Shown here: positions 1 through 12,200 of the stretch, in pieces
Position numbering within the stretch: the stretch's first letter is position 1
Layout: each line of letters starts with the position of its first letter
NCBI GenBank assembly: GCA_003215315.1
Contig: QCKO01000010.1
Coordinates: 1 to 40,178 of the forward strand
Direction: 5' to 3'
From: Prochlorococcus sp. AG-409-P19
GTDB lineage: Bacteria; Cyanobacteriota; Cyanobacteriia; PCC-6307; Cyanobiaceae
DNA: 40,178 bases
Translations under genes and position numbers: made by a program
The notes under the pieces: model-generated
Databases searched by the model: none
What the model was told of the DNA's origin: nothing
The model's input: only the letters and a program-made list of their open reading frames with translations

Positions 1-1920
1 ACCAACAATAACTGAGTCTCCTTGAAAAACTATGGGTCTCTGATTCAGACAAGTATCTTGATTTGATCTTTGATATTTCTGAAGATAATGAGTATGGTCA
101 TTTCCTTCTTCGTCAGTAACTACAATTGCATTCGCATCGACATAAGTAACAGTTCCATTTACTTTAGAAATTGGAACCATTCCAGAATCACGCGCAACCT
201 GAGTTTCTAAACCAGTACCAACTAAAGGTCTTTCTGGTCTCAACAAAGGAACCGCTTGACGTTGCATATTGGATCCCATAAGAGCCCTATTAGCATCATC
301 ATGTTCTAGGAATGGAATCAAGGAAGTTGCAACTGAGATAACTTGCACTGGAGAAAGTTGCACATAATCAACTTGCTCCGGAATAACTTTTTCAAAATCC
401 TGACGATATCTAACTGGAATTAATTCTGAAAGAATCTTTCCCTGACTATCTGTTGCAACATCACCAGGGGCTACTCTGCATTCATCTTCAAGATCAGCGG
501 AAAGATATATAGGTTTCCCTTCTTTAATTACTCTTCCTTTTTCTACTTTCCAAAAAGGAGTTTCAATAAAACCATATTCATTCACTCTTGCATGAGTAGC
601 CAAAGAATTAATCAAACCTGCATTGGGTCCTTCAGGAGTCTCAATTGGGCATAGTCTTCCATAATGAGATGGATGTATATCTCTAACAGCAAAACCTGCT
701 CTCTCTCGTGTTAAACCACCAGGTCCTAAAGCAGATATACGTCTTTTATGTGTTAATTCAGCCAAAGGATTTGTTTGATCCATGAACTGACTTAATTGAC
801 TTGATCCAAAAAACTCTTTAATAGCTGCCACAAGAGGTTTAGGGTTAACTAATTGAGCGGGGGTTAATGAATCTGTTTCTCCAACTGTCATTCTTTCTTT
901 TATTATCCTTTCCAGTCGATTTAATCCAACACGAACTTGATTTTGGAGCAATTCTCCTACAGATCTAACGCGTCGATTACCTAAGTGATCAATATCATCT
1001 AAACTTGCACCACCAACATCTAACTCTAAATTGATAAGGTAATCTAAAGTAGATAGAACATCTTCATGCGTAAGAGTTCTTACATTATCAGGAATAGTTA
1101 AACGTAATTTCTTATTAATTTTGTATCTTCCTACACGTCCCAAATCATAGCGCTTAGCATCAAAGAATCTTGTCTGTAATAGCTGTTGTCCTCCACTGAC
1201 AGAAGGTGGTTCTCCAGGACGTAATTTTTTATATAATTCTAATAGAGCTTGATCTTCTGAGCTTATCCCTTCTTCATTAGCCGCCTCTATTGATTTCTTA
1301 TAATATTCAGGATGCCGCAACTTATCAATAACATCATTGTCTGATAAACCCATTGCCCTCATTAGAACATGGGCATTAATTTTTCTGGTTTTATCAACCC
1401 TTACATGTAAGAGATCATTTTTATCAGTCTCGAACTTTAACCATGCGCCTCTATTTGGAATAACACTGGCATTATAAGTTCTCCTTCCATTTTTATCTTG
1501 TTCATCTTTAAAGTAAACGCCTGGACTTCTCACTATTTGATTAACAATTACTCTTTCCGCTCCATTAATAATAAAGGTACCCCTCTCGGTCATCAATGGA
1601 AGCTCTCCTATAAATACTTCTTGCTCTTTAATTTCTCCTGTTTCTTTATTAACTAACCGACAGGTTACATACATCTGAGAACCAAATGTTGCATCTCTCC
1701 TCTTAGCTTCTTCTACATCATGACGAGGACGCTTAAGCCTATATTCTGAGCCTATAAAATGAAGTTCAAGCTTACCAGTATAATCAGTAATAGGAGAAAA
1801 ATTATCTAGTTCCTCTATTAGACCTTTCTCCAAAAACCATTTAAAACTTGATCTCTGCACCTCAACCAAATCAGGCAGATATGTAGCAGCTTTGGCTACC
1901 TGAATCGCGCTTCTGCTCAT
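1..1920 (-). CDS. rpoB: RNA polymerase beta subunit, 5' part (truncated by window edge)
   Basis: Catalytic beta subunit of DNA-dependent RNA polymerase. The first 640 codons are present, from an ATG at 1918-1920 ([20 protein letters not shown]) to the window edge; cyanobacterial RpoB is roughly 1,100 residues, so the C-terminal part lies outside. Readable family signatures include the rifampicin-binding region starting at G372 ([20 protein letters not shown], followed by [19 protein letters not shown]), which carries the usual rifampicin-sensitive residues, and the following [20 protein letters not shown] block. No frameshift is seen. tatD lies upstream on the same strand, 279 bp away; in cyanobacteria rpoC1 and rpoC2 normally follow, beyond position 1. 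Identity is near certain. Confidence 0.98.
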   Translation of the reverse strand, partial: MSRSAIQVAKAATYLPDLVEVQRSSFKWFLEKGLIEELDNFSPITDYTGKLELHFIGSEYRLKRPRHDVEEAKRRDATFGSQMYVTCRLVNKETGEIKEQEVFIGELPLMTERGTFIINGAERVIVNQIVRSPGVYFKDEQDKNGRRTYNASVIPNRGAWLKFETDKNDLLHVRVDKTRKINAHVLMRAMGLSDNDVIDKLRHPEYYKKSIEAANEEGISSEDQALLELYKKLRPGEPPSVSGGQQLLQTRFFDAKRYDLGRVGRYKINKKLRLTIPDNVRTLTHEDVLSTLDYLINLELDVGGASLDDIDHLGNRRVRSVGELLQNQVRVGLNRLERIIKERMTVGETDSLTPAQLVNPKPLVAAIKEFFGSSQLSQFMDQTNPLAELTHKRRISALGPGGLTRERAGFAVRDIHPSHYGRLCPIETPEGPNAGLINSLATHARVNEYGFIETPFWKVEKGRVIKEGKPIYLSADLEDECRVAPGDVATDSQGKILSELIPVRYRQDFEKVIPEQVDYVQLSPVQVISVATSLIPFLEHDDANRALMGSNMQRQAVPLLRPERPLVGTGLETQVARDSGMVPISKVNGTVTYVDANAIVVTDEEGNDHTHYLQKYQRSNQDTCLNQRPIVFQGDSVIVG

Positions 1921-2199
1921 GCGAGAACCTGCGTTTAAATTGATAGGACAATTGGGGATGTCTTGATTGAGAGTCGAGCAATCTCATGAATCTGGTGAAA
2001 ATTGAAAAAATTTATCCCATAAAATGAGGAATAAACTTTCAAAATTGCTTCACTTCTCTGAGATTAAAACCACAGACTTCAATAAACGCTCTAAAGAAAA
2101 ACTCCTTAAAGCATCAGATAGAGGCATATGCCACATCAAGACAAGACAATATTTTATTTTACACTCAAATTAGATAAAAACCTATTTCAAACCCCATTT
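1921..2199 (-). promoter_or_regulatory. tatD-rpoB intergenic region, probable rpoB leader
   Basis: This 279-bp AT-rich stretch separates the tatD stop from the rpoB start, long for this compact genome, so it probably holds the rpoB promoter and 5' leader. No clear -35/-10 pair or terminator hairpin could be fixed by eye. A 28-codon open frame (2050-2136, minus) is present but has no supporting feature. Confidence 0.4.
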
Positions 2200-2985
2200 T
2201 TAAGGTAAGCAAAACAATCGGCGTGCATTAGAGGTGCTATTTTCAGCAATTTTTGTAAAAGGCTCGTTCCTTAGCTCGGCAATATACTCAGCAACATGCT
2301 TTACATAAGATGGTTCATTTCTTTTCCCTCTCAAAGGAACTGGAGAGAGAAAGGGTGAATCAGTCTCGACTAGAAATCTATTTGATGGGACATTTTTTGC
2401 ACATTCATGAATATCTTTTGCCTTTGGGAAAGTAACATTTCCACTGAAGCTAACGTAAAAACCTAAGGCAAGAAACTTATTCATTTCAGCAACATTCCCA
2501 CTCCAGCAATGCATTACACCCTGGGGGCAACTACCCTTCAATTTGAGATCTTGTAGAACATTCAACATTTCATTGGCGGCATTGCGACAATGAACAATGA
2601 CAGGCAGCTTTAATTCATGAGCAAGCTCTAGTTGAGGCAACAAGATAGATAGTTGACTGTCAAGATTTTTATCTTTAAAGAGATCTAATCCAAGCTCACC
2701 TATAGCAACTACTCTTGAATCATCACAAGCTGCTTGTTTTAAAATATCTATAGTGTTGAAATTCCAATGACTAGTGTCTAAAGGGTGAACACCAACGGCA
2801 TACCTCATCTCTGGGAAACGATTAGCCAACTCTTTTATAAAAGGAATTTCTGAAGGTTCTACACATGCATGTAACAAGCTCTTAACACCCTCTAACCTCC
2901 AACGCGCGGCAACCTCATCAAGATCATCTTTGAAGCTATCAAAAACAATATGGCAATGACTATCTATCAAAGAGTAATCAGTCAC
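2200..2985 (-). CDS. tatD: TatD family metal-dependent hydrolase / 3'-5' DNase
   Basis: 261-residue cytosolic TIM-barrel metallohydrolase of the TatD family, whose characterised members are Mg-dependent 3'-5' exonucleases/DNases. Metal ligands are visible: the N-terminal HxH (DSHCH, H10 and H12), a Glu in VVAIGELGLDLF, His in PVIVHCRNA and VMHCWSG, and Asp in FLVETDSPFLSP. The family's usual GLDYY/GLDYH after the Glu reads GLDLFKDKN here, a mild divergence. The start is GTG at 2983-2985; no strong Shine-Dalgarno sequence is seen. It lies between rpsT and rpoB on the same strand, a cyanobacterial arrangement that suggests cotranscription with rpsT (63 bp gap). Physiological substrate in this organism is unknown. 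Confidence 0.93.
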   Translation of the reverse strand: MTDYSLIDSHCHIVFDSFKDDLDEVAARWRLEGVKSLLHACVEPSEIPFIKELANRFPEMRYAVGVHPLDTSHWNFNTIDILKQAACDDSRVVAIGELGLDLFKDKNLDSQLSILLPQLELAHELKLPVIVHCRNAANEMLNVLQDLKLKGSCPQGVMHCWSGNVAEMNKFLALGFYVSFSGNVTFPKAKDIHECAKNVPSNRFLVETDSPFLSPVPLRGKRNEPSYVKHVAEYIAELRNEPFTKIAENSTSNARRLFCLP

Positions 2986-3048
2986 AACAAAAGCAGAATC
3001 TTTTTACTGGTCAAAAAAATTGTTAGTTAACAAAGAATTGATTTTATC

Positions 3049-3366
<318 letters not shown>

Positions 3367-3471
3367 TTAAACCGAACGTTACACACACTACCTCAAGACC
3401 CTCAAAGGAGACTACAAAAATCCCATAGAAGAGATATAAGATAGAAAAGCTGAGCCAGAATTTTAAGGTTC

Positions 3472-4824
3472 ATGTCTCAAAGACTCGCTTCACAAGCTCA
3501 AAGCACTCAAATGAACCACTTAGGCTTTTTAAAGTGCTTAGAAAACTTTAATGACTCAATTAGAGAATTAGATAGGATAACAAAAAGGACTACTGGAAAA
3601 ACTCAAGCAAATGCTATAAAAACAGTCAACGAAATTCTTGAAAGAATTGATCAACTTGGTGATAAAGCTGTCATTGAATACACGTTGCGCTTCGACGGTT
3701 TCTCCCCGGAACCTTTATTGATTCCAGAAAAACTCCTACAAGAATCCTGGAATAAAACACCTAAATCTCTTCAACTAGCACTACAAACCGCAAAAAAAAG
3801 GATTGAAGATTTTCATAATTTAGAAATCCCGAAAGACATATCTTTAAAAGGACATTATGGGGAAACTCTTAGCAGAAGATGGCTTCCAGTAGAAAAAGCT
3901 GGTATTTATATCCCAGGTGGACGAGCAGCATACCCAAGTACAGTTTTAATGAATGCTATCCCTGCATTAGTGGCTGGCGTCAAAGAAATATTAATGATGT
4001 CTCCAGGGAATCAAAAAGGTGAAATAAATCAAACTGTGCTTGCTGCTGCCTACATTACAGGTATCAAAAAAGTATTCCGTATTGGGGGCGCGCAAGCAAT
4101 TGGAGCACTTGCCTATGGGACAGAATCAATTGCGAAAGTTGATGTAATTACTGGGCCTGGAAATCTTTACGTGACATTAGCTAAAAAATTAGTTTATGGA
4201 AAAGTTGGCATAGATTCTTTAGCTGGGCCAAGCGAAGTTTTAATTATTGCAGACAAATCAGCAAAAGTTTCTCATGTTGCTGCTGACATGCTTGCACAAT
4301 CTGAGCATGACCCACTTGCTTCAGCAATCCTAATCACAACCGAAAAAAACTTAGCGGAGAAGTTACCTAACGAAATCAATAGACAACTAAAAAATCACCC
4401 TCGAGCAGAAATCTGTAAGCAATCTTTGTCTAATTGGGGAGTAATAATAATATGTAAAGACTTAGAATCTTGTCTGAAATTAAGTGATCATTTTGCACCT
4501 GAACATCTTGAGTTGCTTACAGAAAATCCTAAAGATTTAGCAAAATATATTAAAAATGCTGGTGCAATATTCATTGGTCCATGGAGTCCTGAAGCAGTAG
4601 GTGATTACTTAGCAGGCCCAAATCACACTTTACCAACATCAGGCACTGCCAGATTTAGCGGTGCCTTAGGAGTTGAAACATTTATGAAAAACACATCAAT
4701 TATCGAATTTTCCGAGGATGCATTTAACATTAATAGTGATTCAGTAATTGAATTAGCCAAAAGTGAAGGATTATATAGCCATGGACAATCAATTCATATA
4801 AGGTCTGCTAATTCTGATTCATAG
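3472..4824 (+). CDS. hisD: Histidinol dehydrogenase
   Basis: Zn-dependent enzyme for the last two steps of histidine synthesis: L-histidinol to L-histidinal to L-histidine with two NAD+. The 450-residue protein shows the family core: [60 protein letters not shown], the metal-binding AQSEHDPLA (Gln and His ligands) and [10 protein letters not shown] with catalytic Glu/His, and a C-terminal ligand region near [11 protein letters not shown]. It is a little longer than the usual ~430 because of the N-terminus; M14 (ATG at 3511) is an alternative start. It stands alone among non-histidine genes, as his genes usually do in cyanobacteria. Its 3' end overlaps the 3' end of the convergent rpiA by 17 bp. 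Confidence 0.97.
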   Translation: MSQRLASQAQSTQMNHLGFLKCLENFNDSIRELDRITKRTTGKTQANAIKTVNEILERIDQLGDKAVIEYTLRFDGFSPEPLLIPEKLLQESWNKTPKSLQLALQTAKKRIEDFHNLEIPKDISLKGHYGETLSRRWLPVEKAGIYIPGGRAAYPSTVLMNAIPALVAGVKEILMMSPGNQKGEINQTVLAAAYITGIKKVFRIGGAQAIGALAYGTESIAKVDVITGPGNLYVTLAKKLVYGKVGIDSLAGPSEVLIIADKSAKVSHVAADMLAQSEHDPLASAILITTEKNLAEKLPNEINRQLKNHPRAEICKQSLSNWGVIIICKDLESCLKLSDHFAPEHLELLTENPKDLAKYIKNAGAIFIGPWSPEAVGDYLAGPNHTLPTSGTARFSGALGVETFMKNTSIIEFSEDAFNINSDSVIELAKSEGLYSHGQSIHIRSANSDS

Positions 4825-5518
4825 AATAAACACTAGCAATATCATCCTTTACTTGTCCTACTAGAACTTGATCAGTTAGATTTACAAAAAGACCATTCTC
4901 AAGAACTCCTGGGATATTATTGATTTCTCTTTCGAGATTTTCTGGGTTATCAATTCCATTCTTAAATATTACATCGAGTACTAAATTTCCTTGATCTGTA
5001 ACAATAGGGCCTGCTTTATTCTTTGCCATTCTTAATTCACTTTTACCATTTAATTCTTGAATATTATTTTTAACTTGTTTCCAAGCTGAAGGTAAAACTT
5101 CCACTGGCAGTTTAAATTGAAGGTTTAATTTATCTACAATTTTGGTTGAGTCAACAACAACAATAAATCTGTTCGCAAGAGCAGCTACCAACTTTTCTTG
5201 AACATGACATGCACCTCCTCCTTTTATTAATTGAAAATTAGGGTCAACTTCATCAGCACCATCGATAGCTAAATCAATTTGCGATACTGAAGAGAGACTT
5301 TTTAAAGGTATTCCAAGTTCAGAAGCCAAAACCTCGCCTTGGAATGATGTAGTAACTCCTACAACATCATTAATTTCACCAGACCTAATTTTTCTTCCTA
5401 AAGCCTCAATCATCAAAGCTGCTGTTGATCCAGAGCCCAGTCCCAGAACCATACCGCTTTGAATTTGATCAACAGCAGCGCATGCCACTGCGTGTTTCAT
5501 TTGTGTTTGAAGATCCAC
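4808..5518 (-). CDS. rpiA: Ribose-5-phosphate isomerase A
   Basis: Interconverts ribose-5-phosphate and ribulose-5-phosphate in the Calvin cycle and pentose phosphate pathway. 236 residues, the normal RpiA length, with the phosphate-binding [16 protein letters not shown], the active-site [23 protein letters not shown] motif (catalytic Asp and Glu), the [19 protein letters not shown] strand and the VEVLPSAW segment. The start is GTG at 5516-5518; an in-frame ATG at 5498-5500 (MKHAVAC) is the alternative. It lies 39 bp downstream of the Deg protease, same strand, so possibly cotranscribed. Its 3' end overlaps hisD convergently. Confidence 0.96.
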   Translation of the reverse strand: MDLQTQMKHAVACAAVDQIQSGMVLGLGSGSTAALMIEALGRKIRSGEINDVVGVTTSFQGEVLASELGIPLKSLSSVSQIDLAIDGADEVDPNFQLIKGGGACHVQEKLVAALANRFIVVVDSTKIVDKLNLQFKLPVEVLPSAWKQVKNNIQELNGKSELRMAKNKAGPIVTDQGNLVLDVIFKNGIDNPENLEREINNIPGVLENGLFVNLTDQVLVGQVKDDIASVYSMNQN

Positions 5519-5557
5519 TATCAGTAAATTGCAATTCGTGAAACAGTAGCAAGATGA

Positions 5558-6763
<1,206 letters not shown>

Positions 6764-6817
6764 CTATAAGAGAACATTGAACCCCATATCGAGTAGAATT
6801 AAGAGGCCTGATGGTTA

Positions 6818-6873
6818 CCTCCTTAAATGGAGGCAGCTTAAAACTGAACCTGTCGGGCATGCCCCCGTCCGAC
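6818..6873 (+). promoter_or_regulatory. Two stem-loops in the rimP leader
   Basis: Hairpin 1 is CCTCC (6818-6822), loop TTAAAT, GGAGG (6829-6833). Hairpin 2 is GTCGGGC (6852-6858), loop ATGCCCCC, GTCCGAC (6867-6873), seven pairs with one G-U; it also contains the palindrome GGGCATGCCC (6855-6864). They lie just before the likely rimP start at 6888. GC-rich stems stand out against AT-rich surroundings. Hairpin 1 could hide or expose a GGAGG sequence. They may be a control element of the rimP-nusA-infB operon, but no known RNA family was recognised. Confidence 0.4.
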
Positions 6874-6887
6874 TTCAAACCTGCCTC

Positions 6888-7358
6888 TTGTCTAACACCA
6901 TCATCACGGATTTAGAGAAAATTGCTTCTCAGACTGCCTATGATAAGGGTTTTGAAATTATTGATTTACAAGTAAATTCCCAACCCAATTCAGTGTCCAT
7001 TCAAATACAAATCAGACATTGCGACAAAAATAAGGATGTATCAATTAATGATTGCGCACAATTAAATCCTCCCATTAATGAAGCAATAGAAGATTCTAAA
7101 CTTATCGATCAACCATTTTTCCTGGAAATTAGTAGTACTGGCATAAGTGAATTCCTCACTGAAGACAGAGACTTCCAGACTTTTAAAGGTTTTCCAGTAG
7201 AAGTTACCTATAAAGAAGATGAACTTACTCAAAAATTACAAAATGGTTTACTCCAAGACCGATCTGAAAATGACCTTCTAATTAACCTGAAAGGAAGAAT
7301 TAGTCGAATACCGCGCGACGACGTGATTAAAGTGCGACTGACTACTCCAACTGGTTAA
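6888..7358 (+). CDS. rimP: Ribosome maturation factor RimP
   Basis: Cytosolic factor for 30S subunit maturation. The conserved body starts at ITDLEKIASQTAYDKGFEIIDLQV, and the family features QIQIRHCDK, DCAQLNPPINEAIEDSKLI, FFLEISSTGISEFLTEDRDFQTFKGFPVEV and the C-terminal IPRDDVIKVRLTT follow. The open frame runs back to a TTG at 6777, but residues 1-37 of that form do not look like RimP; the family begins two to eight residues before this helix, so TTG at 6888 (about 156 residues) is preferred. It is followed by nusA after 47 bp, the classical rimP-nusA-ylxR-infB order. Confidence 0.9.
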   Translation: MSNTIITDLEKIASQTAYDKGFEIIDLQVNSQPNSVSIQIQIRHCDKNKDVSINDCAQLNPPINEAIEDSKLIDQPFFLEISSTGISEFLTEDRDFQTFKGFPVEVTYKEDELTQKLQNGLLQDRSENDLLINLKGRISRIPRDDVIKVRLTTPTG

Positions 7359-7405
7359 TCAATCAACCAATCAACTAGCCCAAATTATCTTCATCCCCAT
7401 CATCG

Positions 7406-8890
7406 ATGGCACTTGTTTTACTCCCAGGCCTTAATACTTTAATTGAAGACATTAGTGAGGAAAAAAAACTTCCCACTCAAGTCGTAGAAGCTGCTCTTAG
7501 AGAAGCTCTTTTAAAAGGATATGAGAGATACAGAAAAACGTTGTATTTAGGGATCAGTCAAGACCCATTCGAAGAAGATTATTTTAGTAATTTTGATGTT
7601 GGATTAGATTTAGAAGAAGAAGGTTACAGAGTTTTAGCTAGTAAAATTATTGTTGAAGATGTCCAAAGTGAAGACCATCAAATAGCCATAGCAGAAGTCA
7701 TGCAAGTGGCTGATGATGCTCAAGTGGGAGACACAGTTGTACTTGATGTAACACCTGAGAAAGAAGAGTTCGGCCGGATGGCAGCTGCTACTACAAAACA
7801 AGTACTTGCTCAAAAGCTTCGCGATCAGCAAAGGAGAATGATCCAAGAAGAATTTGCAGACTTAGAAGATCCTGTTTTAACAGCACGAGTAATTAGATTT
7901 GAAAGGCAGTCGGTAATTATGGCTGTCAGTTCAGGCTTGGGCAGACCAGAAGTCGAAGCTGAGCTACCTAGAAGAGATCAACTTCCGAACGATAATTACC
8001 GTGCAAATGCAACATTTAAAGTATTTCTAAAAGAAGTAAGTGAAGTCCCTCGAAGAGGGCCACAATTGTTCGTAAGCAGAGCGAATGCAGGTTTAGTTGT
8101 TTATTTATTTGAGAATGAAGTCCCAGAAATTCAAGAAGGTTCCGTAAAAATTGTTGCAGTCGCCAGAGAAGCCAACCCACCATCAAGATCTGTAGGTCCT
8201 AGAACCAAAGTAGCCGTAGACAGTATCGAAAGAGAGGTTGATCCGGTTGGTGCCTGTATTGGTGCTAGAGGAGCTCGAATTCAACAAGTAGTTAATGAAC
8301 TTCGCGGCGAAAAAATAGATGTTATTCGATGGTCAGCTGACCCCGTTCAATATATTTCCAACTCTCTAAGTCCAGCGCGAGTAGAAGTTGTCAGATTGGT
8401 AGACCCTGATGGGCAGCATGCTCATGTCTTAGTCCCTCCAGATCAATTAAGTCTTGCAATAGGTAGAGAAGGGCAAAATGTACGACTTGCAGCCAGGCTC
8501 ACTGGTTGGAAAATAGATATAAAAAATTCCCAGGAATATGATCAAGAAGCAGAGGATGCTGAGGTTTCAGAATTAATCTCACAAAGAGAAGAAGAAGAAG
8601 CATTGCAACGAGAAGCCGAAGAGAGATTAGAAGCTGAACAAGCTGCTCGAGCAGAAGAAGATGCAAGGCTAAGAGAACTTTATCCACTACCAGAGGATGA
8701 GGAAGACTATCCAAATACAGATATACAAGAAGAAGATAATGAAAAAACTCTGTCTGAAGAGGAAACAGATATACAAGAAGAAGATAATGAAAAAACTCTG
8801 TCTGAAGAGGAAAACGATGTCAATACAAAACTAAATGTTGATAATTCAGATGAGATAATGGAGGAACAAGATGAGGAAGGACCCCGGTGA
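7406..8890 (+). CDS. nusA: Transcription termination/antitermination factor NusA
   Basis: RNA polymerase-binding factor that controls pausing, termination and antitermination. 494 residues: N-terminal polymerase-binding domain (1 to ~125, beginning [20 protein letters not shown]), S1 domain (~135-200), KH1 around 278-310 ([18 protein letters not shown]) and KH2 around 345-372 ([19 protein letters not shown]). After the KH domains comes a coiled, very acidic tail (~378-494) instead of the E. coli AR repeats. The tail contains an exact 16-residue tandem duplication ([16 protein letters not shown] twice). The stop overlaps the next gene's GTG by four bases (GTGA), implying translational coupling. 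Confidence 0.97.
   Translation: MALVLLPGLNTLIEDISEEKKLPTQVVEAALREALLKGYERYRKTLYLGISQDPFEEDYFSNFDVGLDLEEEGYRVLASKIIVEDVQSEDHQIAIAEVMQVADDAQVGDTVVLDVTPEKEEFGRMAAATTKQVLAQKLRDQQRRMIQEEFADLEDPVLTARVIRFERQSVIMAVSSGLGRPEVEAELPRRDQLPNDNYRANATFKVFLKEVSEVPRRGPQLFVSRANAGLVVYLFENEVPEIQEGSVKIVAVAREANPPSRSVGPRTKVAVDSIEREVDPVGACIGARGARIQQVVNELRGEKIDVIRWSADPVQYISNSLSPARVEVVRLVDPDGQHAHVLVPPDQLSLAIGREGQNVRLAARLTGWKIDIKNSQEYDQEAEDAEVSELISQREEEEALQREAEERLEAEQAARAEEDARLRELYPLPEDEEDYPNTDIQEEDNEKTLSEEETDIQEEDNEKTLSEEENDVNTKLNVDNSDEIMEEQDEEGPR
8717..8812 (+). repeat. Exact 48-bp tandem duplication inside nusA
   Basis: Two adjacent, base-for-base identical 48-bp copies, 8717-8764 and 8765-8812, in frame, each coding for [16 protein letters not shown] in the acidic tail of NusA. 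No synonymous difference separates the copies, so the duplication is recent or is kept uniform by slippage. Confidence 0.97.
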
Positions 8891-9168
8891 GTCAAGCAAG
8901 TACTGTCCTGAGACGCTGTGTTTCTTGTAGAAAAGTGCTGGATCGCCAACAACTACTTAAAGTCACAAGAGACCACCAGGAGGGCATAGTACTCCAAGGA
9001 GGAATGGGTAGATCAGCCTATATCTGTCCTAGTGAAGCATGTCTAGAAGATGCTTGGCGACGCAAACGTCTGCAAAAAGCCTTGAGATGTAATGTTGAAT
9101 TCAAAGTTATAGATGCGCTCCAAAAGCAATTAAATACCTGCAATGATTCATATATTGAGGCAATATAA
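8887..9168 (+). CDS. YlxR-family (DUF448) RNA-binding protein
   Basis: 93-residue small basic protein of the YlxR/DUF448 family, normally coded between nusA and infB; family members have been linked to nucleoid or RNA binding and, in one case, RNase P, but the role in cyanobacteria is not settled. The family signature RRCVSCRKVLDRQQLLKVTR, then GGMGRSAYICPSEACLEDAWRRKRLQKAL is present, with the CxxC-like and C-terminal Cys pair. The GTG start at 8887 overlaps the nusA stop by four bases, and infB begins 61 bp after its stop. Confidence 0.92.
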   Translation: MSQASTVLRRCVSCRKVLDRQQLLKVTRDHQEGIVLQGGMGRSAYICPSEACLEDAWRRKRLQKALRCNVEFKVIDALQKQLNTCNDSYIEAI

Positions 9169-9229
9169 AAGCTATATAGATCTAAATTAGGATCACAAAA
9201 CCAAGTCTTCTGACCAAGCGGAACATTTA

Positions 9230-12200
9230 ATGACCAGCAGCAGCGGCAAAATCAGGATTTACGAATTGTCCAAGGAATTAAGCCTGGACAATAAAGATGT
9301 ACTTGATGCAGCTCGTAAGTTAAATATCTCGGCCAAAAGCCATAGCAGCTCAATCAGTGATGAAGATGCTGTGCAAATCAAAACTTTAATAAGAAAAAAT
9401 AATCCTTCAATTTCTTCTACAAAGTCCAAACCAGCAGCATCCAAAGAAATTCTTTCAGTTAAGAAAACCTCAATCAAACCTAAAAAAGATCTTCCATCCG
9501 CAAAGAAAAATATAAAAAAGGCAAAGCCAGAAATAACTAAAACTGCCCCATTAGCTCAGCCAATAAGACCGACTCCTGACCTAGCTGCAAAATCAAAAAA
9601 AGCTATTAACAAGTCGACTTCTGAGAAAAAAGCTAAACCCACCCTAATTTCACAAAACAACAACCAAAATAATTTACTTAATGCGCCCCCTAAGCCCAAT
9701 AGGCCTTTAGCTCCCAAACCAAGACCAGAACTTAAGGCTTCCGGACCAAAACCACACAGTACAGACATAAAAAATCTCTCTAAGCCAAATAACTTTGTAA
9801 AAACTGACAAGATAGAAAAGCTCAATCCACAAAACCAAGTAAAAACAAATCAATCTACACATCAACCTGGCAATAGAAATAGTCTCAATGATCCAAGTCA
9901 CAAAAATATTTCTGCTCCCAAAAGCCCCTCTAAGCCTGAATTAATAGGTAGGCCAACCAAACCACAGAGGAATGTTTCATCCCCCAGCAGACCGCAAGCC
10001 GTTCGAACAGATAACCAGACGCAACGCATAAAATTCCATCAAAAACCAAACCAAGGCACAAATCAACGAAACTCGCCTACACAGAATAGAAATAGCAATA
10101 TTCCTCCCTCAGGGCAAAATCCGAATAATCGCTCAAACACCCCAACTAGGCCCTCTAGACCTCCTTTAAGAGGAAATGCCCCTGAACTAGTAGGAGCTCC
10201 TATTAGAAGAGAGAAGCCAACAAATAGAGGACCATCAAGAACACAAAATTTTGGATCTAATAGGACTGGAGCACCTAATAGACCTGAAGTGCCTAATAGA
10301 GCTGGAGCACCTAATAGACCTGGTGCTCCTAATAGAGCTGGATCACCTAATAGACCTGGTGCTCCTAATAGAGCTGGAGCACCTAATAGACCTGGTGCTC
10401 CTAATAGGCCTGGATCAGCCAATAGGTCTGGCGGGCGCCCAGGTGTCGGCATGCCTACCGGGATGAGAAAACCCGTAGCACCTAGTGAGTTAATGCAACT
10501 CCAAAAACCAAAAGGGCGCCCTGGCACTCCTCCACCCCGACGAGCGGATAGTACTCCTGGACCTAAAAGGAGAGAAGGCTCTGAGGGAGCTAAACCACCC
10601 GTTAATAGACCAACCCCCACTGCACCTAAAAAACTTGGACAAAGGCCAGGAGGTGGAGCAGCTCCAAGAAAAACTCGACCCGATTGGGACGACAGTGCAA
10701 AGCTTGAGGCTCTAAGAAATAAATCACCTCAAAAACAACGTCAAAAAGTACACATCATTGGAGAGAATGATGATGCATTAACAACTGAAACCAGTGGATT
10801 TGCAGGAGAACAGCAAGCAGTAGTTCTTTCCGCTAGCCTAGCTAGACCTTCAAAGCCCAAAACAGACAAGAAAAGTTCTGCAAAACCAGTTTCTGCTTTA
10901 AGGAAACGTAAAAAAGAAACAACTCGTCAAAGACAGCGTCGTCGGGCAATGGAATTAAGAGCAGCAAGAGAAGCCAAGCTGCAAAGGCCTGAAATGATTG
11001 TAGTTCCAGAAGATAATCTCACGGTCCAAGAACTAGCTGACATGCTGAGTCTTGAAAGCTCCGAAATTATTAAATCTTTATTTTTCAAAGGTATAACCGC
11101 AACCGTCACTCAATCATTAGATTTGCAAACCATTGAAACTGTTGCCGAAGAATTTGGAGTACCTGTTCTTCAAGACGATGTAGAGGAAGCTGCGAAGAAA
11201 ACTGGGGAGATGATTGAGGAAGCAGATTTAAAATATTTGATTCGAAGACCCCCTGTCGTAACAGTTATGGGTCATGTTGACCATGGGAAAACAAGCTTAC
11301 TTGATGCCATTCGTAAAGCAAGAGTTGCCTCTGGAGAAGCTGGTGGCATTACTCAACATATTGGTGCTTATCAAGTTGAAACCCAACATGATGGCAAACC
11401 TCGCAAATTAACTTTTCTGGATACCCCGGGGCATGAAGCTTTCACCGCCATGAGAGCAAGAGGCACAAGAGTCACTGATGTGGCAATTTTAGTTGTAGCA
11501 GCCGATGATGGAGTAAGACCTCAAACGCTTGAAGCAATTAGTCATGCTCGTGCAGCCGAAGTCCCTATCGTTGTAGCTATTAATAAAATTGATAAAGAAG
11601 GAGCTTCACCCGATCGTGTCAAACAAGAACTATCAGAACAAAATCTTATAGCCGAAGAATGGGGTGGAGATGTTGTTATGGTTCCTGTTAGTGCGATTAA
11701 AGGAGAAAATATAGATAAGCTTCTAGAGATGATTCTTCTTGTCACAGAAGTTGAAGACCTTCAGGCCAATCCAGAACGCTTAGCAAAAGGTACAGTTATA
11801 GAAGCTCATTTAGACAAAGCCAAAGGGCCTGTAGCAACTTTACTAATACAAAATGGAACCCTTAAAACCGGGGATATTATCGCTGCGGGAGCTGTATTAG
11901 GAAAGATTCGTGCAATGGTTGATGAAAATGGTTCAAGACTGAAACAAGGCGGACCATCTTGTCCTGTAGAAGCCCTTGGTTTTAATGAAGTCCCGACTGC
12001 TGGAGATGAATTTGAAGTATATCCAGATGAAAAAGCTGCCAGGGCAGTAGTAGGAGAACGCGCTACTGATGCTCGAGCTGCAAGACTGGCTCAGCAAATG
12101 TCTTCCAGACGTGTTTCACTTTCAGCAATATCAAACAAAGCTAATGAAGGCGATTTAAAAGAATTGAATATTATTTTGAAAGCTGATGTTCAAGGAAGTG

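Noticed and set aside
2050-2136. 28-codon ORF between tatD and rpoB (starts MWHMPLSDAL)
   Set aside because: Very short, no ribosome-binding site and no recognisable features; chance is likely.
10259-10432. Regular short repeats suggesting a CRISPR array
   Set aside because: Units are 18/36 bp, contiguous without unique spacers and in frame with IF-2.
10063-10620. 185-codon open frame on the minus strand opposite the infB linker
   Set aside because: It is the complement of the PNRPGA repeat region; the low-complexity codons keep the opposite frame open. infB is certain here.
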